Of a DNA stretch of 64,000 nucleotides, positions 1 through 8,578 are shown piece by piece; position 1 is the first letter of the stretch, and each line of letters begins with the position of its first letter. Source of the stretch: Pontibacter ruber (GTDB lineage Bacteria > Bacteroidota > Bacteroidia > Cytophagales > Hymenobacteraceae). The notes below the pieces were generated by a model. The model saw nothing but the letters and a program-made list of their open reading frames with translations, searched no databases and was not told where the DNA came from. A program made the position numbers and the translations under genes. The stretch is from the NCBI RefSeq assembly GCF_023630205.1, contig NZ_JALPRR010000003.1, forward strand, positions 806,001 through 870,000. The letters are read 5' to 3'.

Positions 1-343
1 GTACAAAGTATAGCAAGTATAAAGTATAGCCGGAGGTGCGTTTCATTCTGAATTCCGGAGCCACAAATTATTCTCATTCTGTTAAGAAGCTTGGTAGAAG
101 GGAGTTTACGTCTGTACTACTAGCTACCAAGATCCTTACAGGATGACAAAAGAAGAGAAGAATACAGCCCTAAGTATAACCTGAGAAATACTTATCAGCC
201 GCAGTGCTTCATGGCGCGAGCGTTCTCGCTCGCGTAATAAACGTTTTTTATACTTATGCCTGCAATTCTACAAGCAGTGCAAAGAACTCAGCCGACGCGG
301 AAGTGCCAAGAATTATAAAGTATAGCCGGTGCTATTTCTTTTT
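1..343. other. gene-free left edge with AAGTATA copies
   Basis: No gene is visible. The stretch holds six copies of the 7-mer AAGTATA or its complement (6-12, 15-21, 22-28, 172-178, 249-255, 318-324), three of them within the first 28 bases, and a short hairpin repeat at 211-234. Open frames on the plus strand here run opposite the DUF1622 gene and have no recognisable protein features. Confidence 0.6.
211..234. repeat. REP-like GC hairpin, copy 1
   Basis: The arms CGCGAGCG (215-222) and CGCTCGCG (227-234) pair perfectly around the loop TTCT. A near-identical element, starting with the same ATGGCGCGAGCG, lies at 24111-24133. Two intergenic copies of a short hairpin suggest a REP-type dispersed repeat rather than a terminator, as no T-run follows. 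Confidence 0.5.
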
Positions 344-694
344 TTACTGCTCCGGCTCCTTGTTCTGCCACGGAAATTTGCCTTCCAGCTCCACCTGCAG
401 CGACAAGCTCAGGAAGGTTCTGATCAGCACGATCAACCCCAGCGTCATCACCCTTTCCAGACTTGGTTCGGTCACTACCGTGGCAATAATGTCTGCTGCC
501 ACCAGAATTTCCAGCCCCAGCAGAATGGCTTTGCCCAAATCCAGCCGCAGTTGCTTATACGTTCCGGTCTTGGTCTGCAGCACCAGGAAAATGTACTTGA
601 TGAGCGCAATGGCAGCACCCACCGAAATGATCAGTACACCAATTCCTTCTATGATTCGGGCTGTTTGCTCAATGTAAATTCTGATGTATTCCAT
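344..694 (-). CDS. DUF1622 family membrane protein
   Basis: A 116-residue integral membrane protein with three hydrophobic segments (about residues 14-36, 50-72 and 80-98). The run of small and aliphatic residues around SVGAAIALIKY and the DLGKAILLGLEILVAADII region match the DUF1622 family as I know it. No function is established for the family. The gene starts with ATG and stands alone, divergent from rlmH, with AAGTATA copies on both sides. Assignment to the family is likely; function is unknown. Confidence 0.8.
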   Translation of the reverse strand: MEYIRIYIEQTARIIEGIGVLIISVGAAIALIKYIFLVLQTKTGTYKQLRLDLGKAILLGLEILVAADIIATVVTEPSLERVMTLGLIVLIRTFLSLSLQVELEGKFPWQNKEPEQ

Positions 695-882
695 ACCTGA
701 TGGGTTGCCTGCAGCGAGTTTTTGAGTTGCTATACTTATACGGTATTCTGTTACAATGCCTGCTCAGAAGCTGCTCATTTTTATACTTTAGCCGGATAGC
801 AGAGCGGCAACTATAGCTTGAAGTCTGTTGCTTTTAGGAAAATATAGCTTTTAGAGCGAAATTGGCGAAAATACAGCAGCAG

Positions 883-1356
883 ATGAAGATCAAGCTTATC
901 GCAATAGGCAAAACAGACGAGAAGTTCCTGGAAGAGGGTATCGAAAAGTACCTTAAACGACTGAAGCATTATCACCCTTTCGAGTTTATCGTGATCCCAG
1001 ATATAAAGCAGGCGGGCAAGTATACTGCTGATAATCTGAAAGAGGCGGAAGGCAAGCTGATACTTCAGAAATTACAGGACGGCGACCATGTGATTCTGCT
1101 CGATGAAAAAGGAAAAACATTTACCTCTTCGGAGTTTGCCAGTTTCCTGCAAAAGAAGCTGAATGCCGTTACCACCAACCTGGTATTTGTCATAGGTGGT
1201 GCTTTTGGTTTCTCTCCGGCCATTTACCAGCGGGCCAACGACCAGATCGCCCTTTCTAAAATGACCTTCTCACACCAGATGGTAAGGCTCTTCTTTACCG
1301 AACAACTCTACCGGGGCTTCACCATACTTAAAGGAGAAAAGTATCATCATGAGTAG
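883..1356 (+). CDS. rlmH: 23S rRNA (pseudouridine1915-N3)-methyltransferase
   Basis: RlmH is a SPOUT-class methyltransferase that methylates pseudouridine 1915 in helix 69 of 23S rRNA on assembled ribosomes, using SAM. The protein opens with MKIKLIAIGKTDE, carries the SAM-binding knot segment FVIGGAFGFS and ends with the family signature QLYRGFTILKGEKYHHE. I place the start at the ATG at 883, giving 157 residues, the normal length; the frame is open back to a TTG at 862 but those seven extra residues do not belong to the family. It is transcribed alone, away from the DUF1622 gene. Confidence 0.95.
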   Translation: MKIKLIAIGKTDEKFLEEGIEKYLKRLKHYHPFEFIVIPDIKQAGKYTADNLKEAEGKLILQKLQDGDHVILLDEKGKTFTSSEFASFLQKKLNAVTTNLVFVIGGAFGFSPAIYQRANDQIALSKMTFSHQMVRLFFTEQLYRGFTILKGEKYHHE

Positions 1357-1493
1357 GTAGGGGATGGGTTTTGGAGGTGAAGTCCGTAGTATAAAGAAGG
1401 CGCCAAGTTCCTCCAACTGCTGACCTTCTGTACAACAATGGCTCAAAAAAGGTGCTTGGCTGTATCCAGTAAGTAGCTTTTGTTGATATTTTT

Positions 1494-2060
1494 TCAGGCT
1501 ACACCATTAACACTGAATTCCACCACTTCCTTTGTTGTTAAGTTTATAATTAATTGAAAGTAGCAATCACCTCCGTCCATTACCTCAACTAGTCCATCTT
1601 TCCAGTAATCATGTCCCTGCAATGTGCAGAAGGCATTGATATAAATAAGCTTTTGCCCATCCGAATTAATAGCTGGTATATACTGGCGAGCATAGTTAGA
1701 TGGATTTTCTATTATGAAGATCTCCTTCTGGAAATTATATTTTGGATACTTGACCTTCATTTCATTAAAAATCTTAATCTGGGACTGATTGTACTGATCA
1801 ATCTGCTTTAATAACAGTAGTTCTGCTAGCGTTATTTCCTCTTTAGATAACCCTACTAGGCTGAGATTTTTAGAAAAGCTCCAGTATATAGAGTATCTAG
1901 ATGAATCATATGTAAATACTACATAGGTAAGAGAGTCTACATTTACTGAAGGCTCAACAATGGTTTTCTCTTTAGCTTCTACTATGGGCAGATTTTTTTT
2001 GGCCTCAGAGTTACAGGTGAGGAGTCCTAGCAGTGTTATAAGAATGATCTGGGATTTCAC
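1494..2060 (-). CDS. hypothetical lipoprotein
   Basis: I do not recognise this 188-residue protein. It starts at a GTG, followed by a short hydrophobic segment and a lipobox ending in LLTC at about residue 16, so it is probably lipid-anchored. The rest is soluble, rich in Lys, Ile and Tyr, without a domain I can name. It is the first of four minus-strand genes (1.5-4.1 kb) that are clearly more AT-rich than the rest of the window and contain no AAGTATA word, which suggests recent acquisition. Confidence 0.6.
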   Translation of the reverse strand: MKSQIILITLLGLLTCNSEAKKNLPIVEAKEKTIVEPSVNVDSLTYVVFTYDSSRYSIYWSFSKNLSLVGLSKEEITLAELLLLKQIDQYNQSQIKIFNEMKVKYPKYNFQKEIFIIENPSNYARQYIPAINSDGQKLIYINAFCTLQGHDYWKDGLVEVMDGGDCYFQLIINLTTKEVVEFSVNGVA

Positions 2061-2169
2061 TTATATAGGGCAAAGTGTTTGTGGTTCAGCCATGAAACTC
2101 AAGCAAAAAAGTTGTTTTTCAATAAAGTTTTGAATGTTGTACTACGGTCTGCCAGACGCAATAACCTTA

Positions 2170-2913
2170 TTAGTCGTTCATAGTTTTTCTTGGTTTGCTG
2201 GTCGGTTCTGATTTTAACAATTGTCTGATTGAGGCTAAATGCCCGAATAGTACGATTGGGACTATAAATGCTGGTAGCCAACTAAATGGAAAGTGTAAGA
2301 TCGCTACGTTTGGTTGATCAAATGCAAACTTCTGTATTGGTGTAGGTGTGGAAAGTATGGCATTCACAACAATATTTATCAAGAGGCCCAGGCAAATGAA
2401 ATTCCAGATGAGAATGCTTCGTCGGCTTAATTTAGTTCGTGTAAATCCGAAGTAAGCAACAAATGGAGCTGAAATTCCAGCTAAAATATCAAAATTCCGC
2501 CCTTCAAAAGTCATCAGTTCAGGAATGGTTTTGTTGAGGAAAAGCCAGTACAAAACTACCTCGACCGGAATTCTTACTACGTGCAAATAGGTCAGGTTTT
2601 TCAGTGGTAAACTGTCAATAAACTGTCTCCCGTTTTGAGTGGCAAATGCATAAATTATTGTCAGGATTGCCGGGAAGACGCCGGATAACAAAATTTTAAG
2701 TGGAAATGAATTTGGATCTGAGTTGTAAATATTATTCAGTGTCAGTATTGCTTGGATTACTAACCAAAGCGTGAAAATTATAAGAAAAAGCGTTGTTCTT
2801 CTTCGTGTTATTTCAGACGCTGAACTTCTGATCGTCCATAGGAAAAGTGACAATGTTGCAACTGTTGTCAGAGCAAAAGTCAGAGAAATATACGTTGGTA
2901 GATTGTCTATCAT
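2170..2913 (-). CDS. hypothetical multi-pass membrane protein
   Basis: A 247-residue protein with about seven hydrophobic helices spread over its whole length (beginning near residue 8 and ending near 230) and a short basic tail (KSEPTSKPRK). Charged residues between the first two helices (EITRRRTT) suggest an inside loop. I cannot assign a family or function. It belongs to the AT-rich minus-strand block of unknown genes. Confidence 0.65.
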   Translation of the reverse strand: MIDNLPTYISLTFALTTVATLSLFLWTIRSSASEITRRRTTLFLIIFTLWLVIQAILTLNNIYNSDPNSFPLKILLSGVFPAILTIIYAFATQNGRQFIDSLPLKNLTYLHVVRIPVEVVLYWLFLNKTIPELMTFEGRNFDILAGISAPFVAYFGFTRTKLSRRSILIWNFICLGLLINIVVNAILSTPTPIQKFAFDQPNVAILHFPFSWLPAFIVPIVLFGHLASIRQLLKSEPTSKPRKTMND

Positions 2914-3072
2914 ATTCTGAGTTTTACAGTGGTGTACAACGGATTGGTTTAGACGACTTGAGAGGCTTTAGCTCGGCATTGTTTTTTATACATAACAGAC
3001 CGCTTGGTTTCTTCAGTGCCTCTAGATTGAAGAAGTTCTGCACCAGTAATCGCTGTAGAAGATGTTGGATCT

Positions 3073-3540
3073 CTATTTTCGAATGAAGGTGTATTTTTGT
3101 ACTCCAGTAAAAGGCTTATTATCTTCATCATAAAGAATGACTTCATAATTTAATTTTAATGAATCTGCAGAAACCTCTTCAATCAATAATTTCATTTCAC
3201 CTCCTGGTTGACCATAATTCATTTCCTTCCACACGATTTTGAGAAACTTTCCATTCTCGATTATCCAGGAGCCAGCATGTACATATTGGTGAGGGTTGCA
3301 GGCCTCCTCTTCTTTAAAACGGAAATATCCGGTTTCTTCAAAACTCCAAATTTTCAACTTTGAACAATCATCTAGAGTTTGGTTGAGTCTGAACTGTGAA
3401 GGCTCTGTAATTTTAACTGAATGAAGCTGCCAATCCTTTGACAATGCTAATTTAGTTTTCATTAACCTTTCCTCCTCGTTATCTTTTTCACATCCAAAAA
3501 GCGCAATGATTAGAAGAGATAATAAGAAGAAGTCTTTCAT
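3073..3540 (-). CDS. lipocalin-like lipoprotein
   Basis: The start ATG at 3540 gives 155 residues beginning MKDFFLLSLLIIALFGC, a typical lipoprotein signal with the lipid-modified Cys at residue 17; the frame is open upstream, but the extra 20 residues would precede the signal peptide. The mature part (KDWQLHSVKI, WSFEETGYFRF, GSWIIENGKFLKIVW) alternates like the small lipocalin-like beta-barrel proteins common in Bacteroidota. Ligand and role are unknown. It lies in the AT-rich block. Confidence 0.65.
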   Translation of the reverse strand: MKDFFLLSLLIIALFGCEKDNEEERLMKTKLALSKDWQLHSVKITEPSQFRLNQTLDDCSKLKIWSFEETGYFRFKEEEACNPHQYVHAGSWIIENGKFLKIVWKEMNYGQPGGEMKLLIEEVSADSLKLNYEVILYDEDNKPFTGVQKYTFIRK

Positions 3541-3644
3541 GGTTTTAGTTTGTAAAGTGTTTATAAGGAAATTAAAATAATGGCTAACGGACTTGGCCAT
3601 AAGGCGGCGTAGCTGGCTTATGGGTGTGGTTATCTAATTTTGTT

Positions 3645-4118
3645 TTACCTACCGTATATTATATATTCTTCCCTTACTGTGTAGATGATACTATCAGGCA
3701 TTGCAGGATTCATAATAACAGCTTCCCATTCTTTAAGCACAGAATCCCCTTTTTCAAGGTTAGGCTCAAAAACCTGAAATTTCACATATCCTGTATCATT
3801 TCTAACTACAGCATTTATGCCACGCCCTTCCATTATGTCTTCAAAGGAAGCCCTTCCTTTGAAAAACCTTATAGTAGTACTATCAGAATATCCAGCAGGA
3901 AATTTATAGTTCTTTAAAAACACTTTTGCTCTATACCAATCATGATTTTTTAATTTTTTCTTTTCATATAAAGCCAAAAGATATGGTCCTGTAGGGTATG
4001 GCCCTATAGACTGCAGAGGCACTACTTTATAATTAAATTCATCTGCTTCGCCAATTTTTTGCTCGCTTTGCTGGCATGAGAGAAAAAGCAGAAAGATTAA
4101 TAAAAGTAGGTTTTTCAT
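3645..4118 (-). CDS. hypothetical lipoprotein
   Basis: A 157-residue protein with a clear lipoprotein signal (MKNLLLLIFLLFLSC, Cys at 15). The mature part has no domain I recognise. It is the outermost gene of the AT-rich minus-strand block; the next gene upstream (lepB) ends in a strong terminator, so this gene must have its own promoter in 4119-4300. Confidence 0.6.
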   Translation of the reverse strand: MKNLLLLIFLLFLSCQQSEQKIGEADEFNYKVVPLQSIGPYPTGPYLLALYEKKKLKNHDWYRAKVFLKNYKFPAGYSDSTTIRFFKGRASFEDIMEGRGINAVVRNDTGYVKFQVFEPNLEKGDSVLKEWEAVIMNPAMPDSIIYTVREEYIIYGR

Positions 4119-4310
4119 TAAATCACTATTTTAGATAACTACTGTATAAACGGAACCCTATTCCGTTAATCTGCACTATGTGTGGAATAACTGTTGTTCA
4201 GAATGGCTTTTCATTAACGACATTCTGATCTAAGATAAGTATAATTCGCTTCCTTAACTTTCTTTTTATATTAAATATTTTACATATTCTACCAGGCGCC
4301 TATAAAAAAA

Positions 4311-4330
4311 GCCAGCCCTGCGGGGCTGGC
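4311..4330 (-). terminator. rho-independent terminator of the parA-lepB operon
   Basis: The arms GCCAGCCC (4311-4318) and GGGCTGGC (4323-4330) pair perfectly around TGCG. On the minus strand the stem is followed by a run of seven U (plus-strand A run at 4304-4310), so it ends the lepB transcript. Confidence 0.85.
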
Positions 4331-4356
4331 TTTTCAGCTTTTATACTTTGCTATAC

Positions 4357-5460
4357 TTAGTGAATCGTGTTGAAGATGCGGTTCCAGCGGATCCTGTCGA
4401 GGAAGCCGCCGTTCGGGTCGGCAGACATCCAGATCATCACGGCTTTGCCAACAATATGGTCGGCTGGCACAAAGCCCCAGTAGCGGGAATCGAGGGAATT
4501 GTGACGGTTGTCGCCCATCATAAAGTAATAGTCCTGCTTAAAAGTATACTGCTTGGCTTCTTTGCCGTCGATGTAGAGCTTGCCCTCGCGTACCTGTGCA
4601 TTGTCGTTGTGCTCGTAGGAAAGTATAACTTTCTCGTAGAGCGGCAGTGTTTCCGGTGTAATGGCTACCGTAGCACCCTCTTTGGGTATGTACAGCGGGC
4701 CATAGTTGTCGCGGTTCCAGGCGTACTTGCTCGGCACATGCGGGAAAACCTCCGCTTCAGCTCTGTAAGATGGGTTTTTCAGTAGTTGAACACTTTTGAT
4801 GAAATCTAGGGCTTCAAGTTCTTTTGCCTTTGCAGGCGTAGTCATGATCACAAACGTTCGCTCCTCCATTTGCTGCACGTCGGTAATATCGCGCTCCAGG
4901 AAGAACTTCTGGTTCAATAAATTATTCGACTCCAGGTAATAGCTGTACTGTAGCTTTTCCGGGTTTTCTACCGGCTTCCCGTTGATGTACACCTGCATAT
5001 CACGGATCTGGATAGAGTCACCGGCAATACCAATACAGCGCTTGATGTAGTTGGTGCGCAGGTCGGCAGGGTGCTGCTCTTCCGGCGGGTAATTAAATAC
5101 CACCACATCGTTGCGTTTTACTTCCGAAAAGCCCGGCAGACGGTACGATTTCAGCTGGATGGCGTCGGAGTAGGAGGGGATGTTGGTACCCCAGATGGTC
5201 TGGTGCGTGAGCGGAACCTGAAGCGGCGTCATGGGCGTGCGCGGGCCGTAGTGCAGCTTGCTTACAAATAGAAAGTCGCCAACCAGCAGCGATTTTTCCA
5301 TGGATGGCGTCGGGATGGTGTAAGCCTCGAACGTAGCCCAGCGGATCAGGCTGGCTGCCACCACAGCGAAAAGTATGGCATCGCCCCATTCGCGTAAAAA
5401 CCCTTTCTTCTTTTTAGGCGCTTTGGCCACGGGTTTCTTTTCCCAAAACTTTACGTTCAT
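4357..5460 (-). CDS. lepB: signal peptidase I
   Basis: LepB cleaves signal peptides from exported proteins at the outer face of the inner membrane with a Ser/Lys dyad. Visible are a basic N-terminus, one transmembrane helix (DAILFAVVAASLIRW), the catalytic Ser in IPTPSMEKSLLVGD (about residue 53), the catalytic Lys in NYIKRCIGIAGD (about 140) and the box GDNRHNSLDSRYWGFVP near 316. At 367 residues it is longer than the E. coli enzyme, with an insertion of about 140 residues between the last two boxes, as is common in Bacteroidota. I start at the ATG at 5460; a TTG two codons upstream is also in frame. It is the last gene of the parA operon, 15 bp after dapB. Confidence 0.95.
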   Translation of the reverse strand: MNVKFWEKKPVAKAPKKKKGFLREWGDAILFAVVAASLIRWATFEAYTIPTPSMEKSLLVGDFLFVSKLHYGPRTPMTPLQVPLTHQTIWGTNIPSYSDAIQLKSYRLPGFSEVKRNDVVVFNYPPEEQHPADLRTNYIKRCIGIAGDSIQIRDMQVYINGKPVENPEKLQYSYYLESNNLLNQKFFLERDITDVQQMEERTFVIMTTPAKAKELEALDFIKSVQLLKNPSYRAEAEVFPHVPSKYAWNRDNYGPLYIPKEGATVAITPETLPLYEKVILSYEHNDNAQVREGKLYIDGKEAKQYTFKQDYYFMMGDNRHNSLDSRYWGFVPADHIVGKAVMIWMSADPNGGFLDRIRWNRIFNTIH

Positions 5461-5475
5461 CTGCAAAGTGTTTTG

Positions 5476-6192
5476 TTACAGGTTTAGCATATCTTTCATA
5501 CCGTAAACGCCCTGGCGGCCTTTTAGCCACTCAGCAGCCATTACGGCACCTTCTGCAAAGCCGGCCCGGCTATGGGCAATATGGCCAAGCTCAATCTTAT
5601 CTACTTCCGAGCTATAGGTTACAATATGGGTACCTACCACATCCGGCTCACGCTCCGAAATAATGTTTAGCTTATCTTTTTGCGTATCATCGTCGCCCAC
5701 CCAGCCATGCAGGTTAGGGTAATGCGCCAGAATGCCTTCTGCTGTCGTAATGCCCGTACCGCTTGGTTTGTCCACTTTCTGCAGGTGGTGCATCTCCCTT
5801 ATCGAAACGTGGTACTCTTTGTAGGCTTGCATTTTTCCGGCAATATATTCGTTAAAATGGAAAAACAAATTAACGCCCACACTAAAGTTAGAAGCATAGA
5901 AAAAAGCGCCCTTGTTTTGCTCGCACAGTTGCTTTGCCTCGTCAAATTTATCCAGCCAGCCCGTTGAGCCAGAAACCACCGGAATGCCACTTTTCAGGCA
6001 GTAAGAAATATTGCCTAGCGCAGCTTCCGGATGGGTAAATTCTATGGCTACGTCGGTGTTTTCAGGAGTATAGTTTGCCAAGGTACCGGCGTTGGTATGG
6101 TCTATGGTTCCTGCTATCTGGTGACCTTTGCTCAGGGCCATTTGCTCAATGGTCTTGCCCATTTTGCCATAGCCGATCAGGAGAATTCTCAT
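5476..6192 (-). CDS. dapB: 4-hydroxy-tetrahydrodipicolinate reductase
   Basis: DapB reduces 4-hydroxy-tetrahydrodipicolinate with NAD(P)H in the diaminopimelate/lysine pathway. The 238 residues contain the nucleotide-binding loop LLIGYGKMGKTI at the N-terminus, the substrate-site segment EMHHLQKVDKPSGTG with its Lys, and HIAHSRAGFAEGA near the end. The start overlaps the stop of the DUF5683 gene by four bases (ATGA), so the two are probably translationally coupled. Part of the operon that runs from the UPF0173 gene to lepB. Confidence 0.96.
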   Translation of the reverse strand: MRILLIGYGKMGKTIEQMALSKGHQIAGTIDHTNAGTLANYTPENTDVAIEFTHPEAALGNISYCLKSGIPVVSGSTGWLDKFDEAKQLCEQNKGAFFYASNFSVGVNLFFHFNEYIAGKMQAYKEYHVSIREMHHLQKVDKPSGTGITTAEGILAHYPNLHGWVGDDDTQKDKLNIISEREPDVVGTHIVTYSSEVDKIELGHIAHSRAGFAEGAVMAAEWLKGRQGVYGMKDMLNL

Positions 6193-6848
6193 TTTGATTT
6201 TGTGTATAAAGTAAGGGTAAGCCCCGGCGTCAGCGCAGGGGAGTGGAAAGGGTGTACCCGCATCAGATCAGGCTGCACCCGCAGGCTCAGGTTATCACTC
6301 ACATCAAAGTCCTTCATATGCGCATGCACATAGGCTTCTGCAATGTTCAGGGTATAGGCTCCTACCGATAACAGGATGGTCAGGTCACGGTTACGACGGT
6401 AATAGTCGCGGTAATACTTCAGGGCCTGCTCGGAGTTGGGGAGCCCCTTGCCCAGTATAGGATGATCGTAGTACTTATCTATACCGCCACTTTTGCGGGT
6501 GTTGAGTGCTACCCGGTAATCCTGGTACTTGTTGTTATTGTCGATGAGGAAGTAGCCCAGCACAGCGCCCGTAGCATAGATAATGGGTATCTTCCAGTAA
6601 GCTTTGTTATAGGCCTGGCCTAAGCCAGGTATGACGGCTGAAAATATAGCCGCTTTCCCCGGTCGGTCAAGGTTGCGCAAGCCCTTCAGGAAGAACTGTT
6701 TTTCCTGTACCGTCGTGTCCGTTTCCTGGGTGATCACCTGCACAGAGTCCGGGCCGGCGGTTATGACCTGCCCCAGCGCCTTGCCGGGAAATAACTGGAG
6801 CAGTAGCCCCAGCAGGATAACTGCCAAGCCGTAGGGCAATTGCTTCAT
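6189..6848 (-). CDS. DUF5683 domain protein
   Basis: A 219-residue exported or membrane-bound protein with an N-terminal signal-like helix (LPYGLAVILLGLLLQLFPG, cleavage probably after ALG). The conserved block AIFSAVIPGLGQAYNKAYWKIPIIYATGAVLGYF, here only partly hydrophobic, and the YRDYYRRNRDL segment are typical of DUF5683, found beside parB in many Bacteroidota. Function unknown. The start ATG at 6848 lies 6 bp after parB; a TTG one codon upstream is also open. It overlaps dapB by four bases. Confidence 0.8.
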   Translation of the reverse strand: MKQLPYGLAVILLGLLLQLFPGKALGQVITAGPDSVQVITQETDTTVQEKQFFLKGLRNLDRPGKAAIFSAVIPGLGQAYNKAYWKIPIIYATGAVLGYFLIDNNNKYQDYRVALNTRKSGGIDKYYDHPILGKGLPNSEQALKYYRDYYRRNRDLTILLSVGAYTLNIAEAYVHAHMKDFDVSDNLSLRVQPDLMRVHPFHSPALTPGLTLTLYTKSK

Positions 6849-6854
6849 CAAACG

Positions 6855-7775
6855 TTAGTAGTTTAAGATTTCAAGTATACGGTTCAGCTCCTCCACCGAC
6901 AGGAACGGGATCTTGATCTCGCCTTTGCCGTCGTTGTTGGCCTTTACCTGTATCTTGGTGCCAAACTGAGAAGACAGGCGGGTTTCAACCGTCTTGATCT
7001 CCTCTTCATACTTGTTGAATACCAGCTTCTGCTGCGGATCCGGTTTTTTCTTGGCGTTCTGCAGGTTACGCACCAGTTCCTCCACTTTGCGCACCGACAG
7101 TTCCTTGGCCACCACTTCCTTGAACACATCTAACTGCTGCTCCACCGTGTCGATGTTGATGAGCGCGCGGGCGTGGCCCATCGTGATCACGTTATCGCGC
7201 AAAGCAATCTGGATATCCGGCGGAAGCTTGAGCAGGCGCAGGTAGTTGGTAACCGTTGTACGCTTTTTGCCTACACGGTCACCCAGTTCTTCCTGCTTCA
7301 GGCTGCACTCGGTCAGGAGGCGCTGGTAGGAGAGGGCAATTTCAATCGCGTTCAGGTTTTCACGCTGAATGTTCTCGATCAGGGCCATCTCCAGCATCTG
7401 CTGGTCGTCGGCTTTGCGGATGTAAGCGGGTATGCTTGTTAAACCGGCAATTTTGGCTGCCTGGTAGCGGCGCTCACCCGAGATCAGCTGGAACGTGTTC
7501 TGGTCGAGCTGACGAACCGTGATGGGCTGAATAATGCCTTGTATTTTAATAGACTCAGCCAGTTCTTCCAGCGCGGCCTGGTCAAAGTGGGTACGCGGCT
7601 GGTAAGGGTTCGTCTGTATCTGATCAATAGCTATATCTGCGATGGTATTGACTTCGTTAATGGTGGTGGTAGATTCGGCTGTTTTGCCGGTATACTTATT
7701 TCCCTCTAGAAGAGAGCCAAGGCCTCTGCCGAGGCCGCCTTTACGCTTTGCTGTTGAATTATTGTTATCAGACAT
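6855..7775 (-). CDS. parB: chromosome partitioning protein ParB
   Basis: ParB binds parS sites, spreads as a CTP-dependent clamp and drives origin segregation with ParA. The N-terminus KRKGGLGRGLGSLLEGN is the usual ParA-stimulating segment. The clamp motif GERRYQAAK is near residue 98, the helix-turn-helix QEELGDRVGKKRTTVTNYLRLLKLP near 155-180, and a C-terminal dimerisation domain completes 306 residues. It follows parA by 13 bp. I saw no full parS palindrome in the window. Confidence 0.96.
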   Translation of the reverse strand: MSDNNNSTAKRKGGLGRGLGSLLEGNKYTGKTAESTTTINEVNTIADIAIDQIQTNPYQPRTHFDQAALEELAESIKIQGIIQPITVRQLDQNTFQLISGERRYQAAKIAGLTSIPAYIRKADDQQMLEMALIENIQRENLNAIEIALSYQRLLTECSLKQEELGDRVGKKRTTVTNYLRLLKLPPDIQIALRDNVITMGHARALINIDTVEQQLDVFKEVVAKELSVRKVEELVRNLQNAKKKPDPQQKLVFNKYEEEIKTVETRLSSQFGTKIQVKANNDGKGEIKIPFLSVEELNRILEILNY

Positions 7776-7788
7776 GTAAACAAATAAA

Positions 7789-8571
7789 TTATTTCGCCAG
7801 CTCTACGCTGTTCTTCTCTGCTATTTCGCGGGCCAGGTTCAGGTAGCTCATTGCTCCCTTGCTTTCTGCATCGTGCAGAATGGCAGGTATACCAAAGCTC
7901 GGCGACTCGCTCAACTTCACGTTTCTAGGTATGATCGTATCAAAAACCATCTGCTGGAAGTGTGTTTTCACTTCTTCCACCACCTGGTTGCTCAGGCGCA
8001 GGCGCACGTCGTACATGGTCAGCAGTATGCCTTCGATGCTCAGCTCCGTGTTCAGGCGCGACTGAATGATCTTGATCGTATTCAGGAGCTTGCCCAGACC
8101 CTCCAAAGCGAAATACTCGCACTGCACCGGAATCACCACAGAATCGGCGGCTGTCAGGGAGTTTACCGTGATCAGACCTAGCGACGGCGAGCAGTCGATG
8201 ATGATGTAATCATACTTCTCTTTCAGCGGGGCCAGCGCCTCACGCATCTTCTCTTCGCGGTTCGGGAGGTTGATCATCTCCACCTCAGCGCCCACCAGGT
8301 CGATGTGAGAGGGGATCAGGTCCAGAAACTCGATGTTCGGCGACTGCAGGATAATGTCCTCCACCTTCACATCCTCTACCATGCACTCGTAAATGCTGGT
8401 CGTGATGCTGGCCGGGTCAAAACCAAGGCCCGACGTGGCATTTGCCTGCGGGTCTGCGTCGACTAATAATGTCCTATACTCTAAGGCTGCCAGGCTTGCC
8501 GCCAGGTTAATGGCAGTGGTTGTTTTGCCCACGCCACCCTTTTGGTTAGCAACCGCAATTATTTTTCCCAT
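7789..8571 (-). CDS. parA: chromosome partitioning ATPase ParA (Soj)
   Basis: ParA is a Walker-type ATPase that moves ParB-parS complexes over the nucleoid. The deviant Walker A box [10 protein letters not shown] lies at residues 11-20, followed by [12 protein letters not shown] (Walker A') and the [12 protein letters not shown]alker B segment near 120. Length (260 residues) and the lack of an N-terminal DNA-binding domain fit chromosomal ParA/Soj rather than plasmid ParA. It starts 7 bp after the UPF0173 gene, so it is probably transcribed from the promoter at 9312. Confidence 0.96.
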   Translation of the reverse strand: MGKIIAVANQKGGVGKTTTAINLAASLAALEYRTLLVDADPQANATSGLGFDPASITTSIYECMVEDVKVEDIILQSPNIEFLDLIPSHIDLVGAEVEMINLPNREEKMREALAPLKEKYDYIIIDCSPSLGLITVNSLTAADSVVIPVQCEYFALEGLGKLLNTIKIIQSRLNTELSIEGILLTMYDVRLRLSNQVVEEVKTHFQQMVFDTIIPRNVKLSESPSFGIPAILHDAESKGAMSYLNLAREIAEKNSVELAK

Positions 8572-8578
8572 CTAAAAA

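Noticed and set aside
2099-2281. 60-codon minus-strand frame overlapping the membrane protein end
   Set aside because: It lies in another frame of the 2170-2913 gene and has no start context or known domain.
2949-3146. 65-codon minus-strand frame overlapping the lipocalin-like gene
   Set aside because: It overlaps the end of a better supported gene and looks like non-coding translation.
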